DNA of 8,227 bases, from assembly GCA_023262945.1 (NCBI GenBank), contig JALQXY010000109.1, positions 1-8,227 of the forward strand, written 5' to 3'. The notes below the pieces were generated by a model. The model saw only the letters and a program-made list of their open reading frames with translations. It searched no databases and was not told where the DNA came from. A program made the position numbers and the translations under genes. This stretch comes from Rickettsiales bacterium (GTDB lineage Bacteria > Pseudomonadota > Alphaproteobacteria > Rickettsiales > UBA1997). Within the stretch, counting starts at the first letter, position 1, and every line of letters starts with the position of its first letter. Below are positions 4,854 to 8,227 of this stretch, piece after piece.

Positions 4854-7800
4854 TCAATCATCGCCTTTATTTCTTGATACATCATGATCTCCAGCGCCAG
4901 ATCTTGAAGCGCTATGGTTTCCTCCTGGGGACTTTGCTTCTATCTCTCCTCTTTTTTGCATTCTTTTTCTAGATGATCCGTAAGCTTTTTTACCACCTTT
5001 TAACATACCCCTCCTGACTCTTTTTGACATAGCATTTAATGCCCCTGCAGCTCTTTTAAAAATAGAATTTCCATCAAGATTTGACATTTGCATTTGTGAG
5101 CCAGTTAGAGCTCCGCATATTCCCGGTATTTCGCTAATAAATTTATTTAAAATATAAATTATAAATGCCGCCTTAAGCAAAGTAAGCATTTTCGATGAAA
5201 TATCGCCACTAAGTAAATTTGTTAAAATTGGTATAGACAAACCTATTATTTCAAATCCTGGTATTGTACCAAATTTATCAGATTCAATAATACAAGCAAC
5301 GCTATCATTGTTTGGATTCTCTATTTTAGCAAATTGATTGTAGGCAAGGCATTTTTCATAATTTTCTAATTCAGCGCCCTTACTTGTTTTATATAGCGTT
5401 TTGCCATTTTCTATCGAAGGATGAGAGCAGTATGGAGAACAATTTATTGATTTAATCTGAGGATTTTGCCCTTCTGGGGAAATTCTTGAAAATGTAGCAC
5501 TACCTAGTAAAACATTATCCATAAGAACGACAACAATAAATATATATGCCGACATTATAACTGGCTGCAAGGCAAAACTAATTAGTAACATAAGCCATTT
5601 TTTAAAACCTTCTTTTGTTTTTTCAAAAAGCAGCATCAAGAAAACTATCGGAGAAATAAAAACTAATATCACAATAGAAATCGCAGAGCCTATGAATATG
5701 TGCAAAGCCTTGATTGCTATAACTATCAAATAAATGCCAAATATTGAAATAGCTAAAGAAAAATATAAACCAATTGGTCCCGTAAAAAAGCCCGCCAATA
5801 TAACAAGAAAAATATTAGCCACCGTGGCATCAGCTCCAAAGCCAAGATAACGTGCAATTTTACAATCAAGCGTATCCCATATAGCTAAATATTCTTTACC
5901 TTCTGGATACGATGTGATCAGCTCCATAACTCCGGTTTCCTCATCTACCACTATACCGAATTGACAGCCATCTCTTTTTTCTTCTTTTGGTACCGCAATC
6001 TTAAATAATATCGATGATAATTTTGCTGAAGTACTATATATACCTTCAAAAAAAGTATCTTTCCATGCATTACCAAAAGTAAAATAAATAATAATAGCAA
6101 TTTTAAATACATATACCAGAATCTCTTTTCTTTTAGTTATATCCCTCATGCCTGCTAAAATAGTTATTCCATATATTGTTATTGATATTATTAACGTCAT
6201 CTTTACAATATTTTTCATAGCTTTCTGCACATTATCAAAAAAAGATTTCTCTTTAGCTTGAGATCCTTTTTGATGCACTAAATTATTATCTATTATTGCA
6301 TATCCATTCTTACAAATTTCTTGAGAATCAGGTTGATCAATTGTATTAGCGCATTTGCTATGACCAACTCGATTATAAAATAGATTCTCGATTGTTTCTT
6401 TTACGCATTGAGAAATTGGAGCACTGAAGTTTTTAACTTTACCAGAAAAAAATCCTGAATTGTAGCTTTGTATATTTTTTGAATCTCCTATCAAATTGAT
6501 ACAAGCTCTAGACATATATGGTGAATATTCGTGAATAATAGGATCTGATACATTAGATACCAAGGTACAATGCTTAAAGTGTTGACAATAATTTTTACAT
6601 TTTCCGGCCTCCTTTTTAACATTGCCATCCGAATTTCTTATCTCGCTACTACGATCTTCCCCATTATATTCAACTGCTTGAGTTTCTCCTAGAGAATTTG
6701 GATCATGTTCTTCAAAATTAGGAAAATTAGAAGTACCTTCAACTATATCACTATATTGATCGCAAGCGCTAGATCCACCACCAACAGAAAAATTAAAAGG
6801 GCAAAAATTATAACTATTGGCACAAATAAAACTATTATCATGCTGAAATTTAACGTCAAACTGCCCTTCCATAGCATCTGACCATAAGCTGCACTTTAAA
6901 CCAGCTTTACAAAATACGCCCTTTCTTTTATTCTTAAAAATACAGTCAAAATCATCAGATGCGCAATTCGTATATTCTAAACACATATAATTACTACTTC
7001 TATCTATGCAACACTCATAAGCATTAGTCAAATCTAATAAAGAGTATTTTGTTTCGTTGTAATCGTATTTTTGCAGTGCATATTTATATTTTTCACAATT
7101 ATATGAAGCCGCCTCGAGGCCTCGCATATAGTATCTTTGTCTTGGAAATTTTTCATTGCCTATTTTTTTATCGCTATTACTAAGGGGATCAAGGCAGGCA
7201 TTGCCACTTGATGGATTATCTTCAAACTCTATACCTTGATAAAAAAATTCACGACAACCCCTTTCATCGCTTTGATTAAGTGATTGATTTAAACCCGAAC
7301 AATCAATTTTCTCGGCCCCGCTAGAATTCATTCTTTCTCTTAGATTTCTTTTGTAAAATTCATTACTGTATGACAAAGTCTCCTCCGAAGGCCTGATCCA
7401 ATCGCTACCGCATATTTGAGTTTTATTGTAAAACTTTTTTGCTCTCTCGAACTGAATCCCCATTGCAGCAATAAATGCAAACATGTAAGAAGAATTAGCG
7501 GTAGCACAAGACGTTACACAAGTAAAATTAGATGGATTAGATGCTGCTTTTTTTGTGCATTGAGCAAGTCTATATAAATCAATATTTATTTTTGGAAAAG
7601 GACTAATAAAACCTGGAATTTCACAAGAGATCATGGCAGCCTGTAAAGCCACCTTAACTCCAGCATAAATTGCCATCATGCTGCCACAATGCTTATTTTC
7701 TAAAATAAATTCATATTCTAAAGCCTGTTCATTTGGCTTATTATCAACAATTTTAGGAGCGAATGTGCCACCAAAGCCCGAAACTGGATTAGAATCTCCT

Positions 7801-7931
7801 TTTACACATTTCCTTACCCGCTCAACTCCTTTCTCGTAGTCCAGGGATGCTGATAGTTGCGAAATATTGAAGTTTACAACTATAATAGATGTAAAAAATA
7901 TTTTGATTAATTTATTGATAAACTGCTTCAT
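4854..7931 (-). CDS. virB6: VirB6-family type IV secretion membrane protein, large rickettsial form
   Basis: A 1025-residue polytopic protein of the inner-membrane platform of a VirB/rvh-type secretion system. Residues 1-28 are a signal peptide (hydrophobic 10-22, likely cleavage after QLSA). Residues 30-571 form a large extracytoplasmic region with 28 cysteines by my count, presumably disulfide-bonded. The TrbL/VirB6 core follows, with membrane segments near 577-594, 604-622, 703-725, 727-750, 752-772 and 782-810. Next is a further Cys-containing loop (about 811-895), then hydrophobic stretches at about 893-945. The tail from 955 is Arg/Lys-rich and hydrophilic. Classical VirB6 is about 300 residues, but Rickettsiales carry several enlarged paralogs after virB4. 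Here the start is 2 bases after the virB4 stop, implying one transcript and coupling. No second virB6 paralog follows, which differs from the usual Rickettsia array. Confidence 0.92.
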   Translation of the reverse strand: MKQFINKLIKIFFTSIIVVNFNISQLSASLDYEKGVERVRKCVKGDSNPVSGFGGTFAPKIVDNKPNEQALEYEFILENKHCGSMMAIYAGVKVALQAAMISCEIPGFISPFPKINIDLYRLAQCTKKAASNPSNFTCVTSCATANSSYMFAFIAAMGIQFERAKKFYNKTQICGSDWIRPSEETLSYSNEFYKRNLRERMNSSGAEKIDCSGLNQSLNQSDERGCREFFYQGIEFEDNPSSGNACLDPLSNSDKKIGNEKFPRQRYYMRGLEAASYNCEKYKYALQKYDYNETKYSLLDLTNAYECCIDRSSNYMCLEYTNCASDDFDCIFKNKRKGVFCKAGLKCSLWSDAMEGQFDVKFQHDNSFICANSYNFCPFNFSVGGGSSACDQYSDIVEGTSNFPNFEEHDPNSLGETQAVEYNGEDRSSEIRNSDGNVKKEAGKCKNYCQHFKHCTLVSNVSDPIIHEYSPYMSRACINLIGDSKNIQSYNSGFFSGKVKNFSAPISQCVKETIENLFYNRVGHSKCANTIDQPDSQEICKNGYAIIDNNLVHQKGSQAKEKSFFDNVQKAMKNIVKMTLIISITIYGITILAGMRDITKRKEILVYVFKIAIIIYFTFGNAWKDTFFEGIYSTSAKLSSILFKIAVPKEEKRDGCQFGIVVDEETGVMELITSYPEGKEYLAIWDTLDCKIARYLGFGADATVANIFLVILAGFFTGPIGLYFSLAISIFGIYLIVIAIKALHIFIGSAISIVILVFISPIVFLMLLFEKTKEGFKKWLMLLISFALQPVIMSAYIFIVVVLMDNVLLGSATFSRISPEGQNPQIKSINCSPYCSHPSIENGKTLYKTSKGAELENYEKCLAYNQFAKIENPNNDSVACIIESDKFGTIPGFEIIGLSIPILTNLLSGDISSKMLTLLKAAFIIYILNKFISEIPGICGALTGSQMQMSNLDGNSIFKRAAGALNAMSKRVRRGMLKGGKKAYGSSRKRMQKRGEIEAKSPGGNHSASRSGAGDHDVSRNKGDD

Positions 7932-7933
7932 TT

Positions 7934-8227
7934 TTATATCTTAGCTGACTTTTTATAAAAAATTGACAACCAATCATCGGGATCACTACCAGTTTCTTTA
8001 ATAATTTCATGCAGCAAATTAACAGTTTCCGTTCTACCAGATAATACTCTTATTACCTCATCCATTCCACCAAGATCAACTCTTGCAATCACTCCGTCAT
8101 TGTCTTGCTTAACAAGAAAAAATCTAGTTGAAGGATCGGTTGATTTTACCAATCTAAATTCCCTTTCAGAAAGCATAAATAAATCACGATAAATGTGAGT
8201 TGCCTTGATATTTGGAAGAAAAATTTG
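7934..8227 (-). CDS. virB4: Type IV secretion ATPase VirB4, C-terminal end, cut by the window
   Basis: The last 97 codons are visible. The frame is open to the right edge, reading QIFLPNIKATHIYRD before the internal methionine at 8176. The end matches the typical rickettsial VirB4 C-terminus: LSEREFRLVKSTDPSTRFFLVKQD, then a segment on Ala/Val-rich beta strands, VLSGRTETVNLL, and DPDDWLSIFY near the end. VirB4 is the conserved hexameric ATPase that energises pilus assembly and substrate transfer at the inner membrane. The Walker A and B motifs lie outside the window. The stop TAA is 2 bases ahead of the virB6 ATG, consistent with the virB4-virB6 order of the rvh cluster. Confidence 0.88.
   Translation of the reverse strand, partial: QIFLPNIKATHIYRDLFMLSEREFRLVKSTDPSTRFFLVKQDNDGVIARVDLGGMDEVIRVLSGRTETVNLLHEIIKETGSDPDDWLSIFYKKSAKI

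Noticed and set aside
7934..8176. A separate 80-residue gene starting at the methionine at 8176
   Set aside because: The frame is open upstream to the window edge and the upstream residues continue the VirB4 similarity, so this is an internal methionine.

Overview
The window is AT-rich (about two thirds A+T by eye). Its gene content points to an alphaproteobacterium of the order Rickettsiales or a close intracellular relative. The clearest sign is the end of a type IV secretion virB4 gene running directly into a very large, cysteine-rich VirB6-family gene, the arrangement of the rickettsial vir (rvh) locus. A DusB-type tRNA-dihydrouridine synthase, an alphaproteobacterial-style separate PntAB subunit, and a eukaryote-like leucine-rich-repeat protein fit the same picture. 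A complete thiC is present; thiamine precursor synthesis is kept only in some members of that order, Anaplasmataceae among them. The placement is inferred from gene families, not from a phylogeny.

Every protein gene lies on the minus strand, so transcription runs from high to low coordinates. At the right edge (7934-8227) is the C-terminal end of virB4, cut by the window. Two bases after its stop virB6 starts (4854-7931): signal peptide, about 540 residues of Cys-rich extracytoplasmic domain, a polytopic TrbL/VirB6 membrane core and a basic tail. The 543-bp stretch 4311-4853 holds a plus-strand tRNA-Gln(TTG), one unrecognised 47-codon reading frame and little else. Next come pntAB (3945-4310) and thiC (2115-3941), three bases apart, then tRNA-Arg(CCT) (1990-2064) and dusB (913-1914).

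The left 930 bp are an accessory region. A short LRR gene (208-726) sits between inverted copies of a roughly 150-170-bp, internally palindromic repeat (R1 and R2), and a third copy (R0) runs off the left edge in tandem with R1. R2 has inserted into, or recombined with, the 3' end of dusB: the last five codons and the stop codon of dusB are repeat sequence, and the hairpin inside R2 looks like its terminator. The other end of R2 supplies a TATAAT box upstream of the LRR gene. This repeat-bounded cassette with a possible host-interaction gene is the most notable structure here.

Functionally the genes are a mix: protein secretion (VirB4/VirB6), redox balance (PntAB), HMP-P synthesis for thiamine (ThiC), tRNA supply and modification (two tRNAs, DusB), and a candidate effector. 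The secretion system and the LRR protein could be functionally linked as exporter and substrate, but nothing in the sequence proves this.
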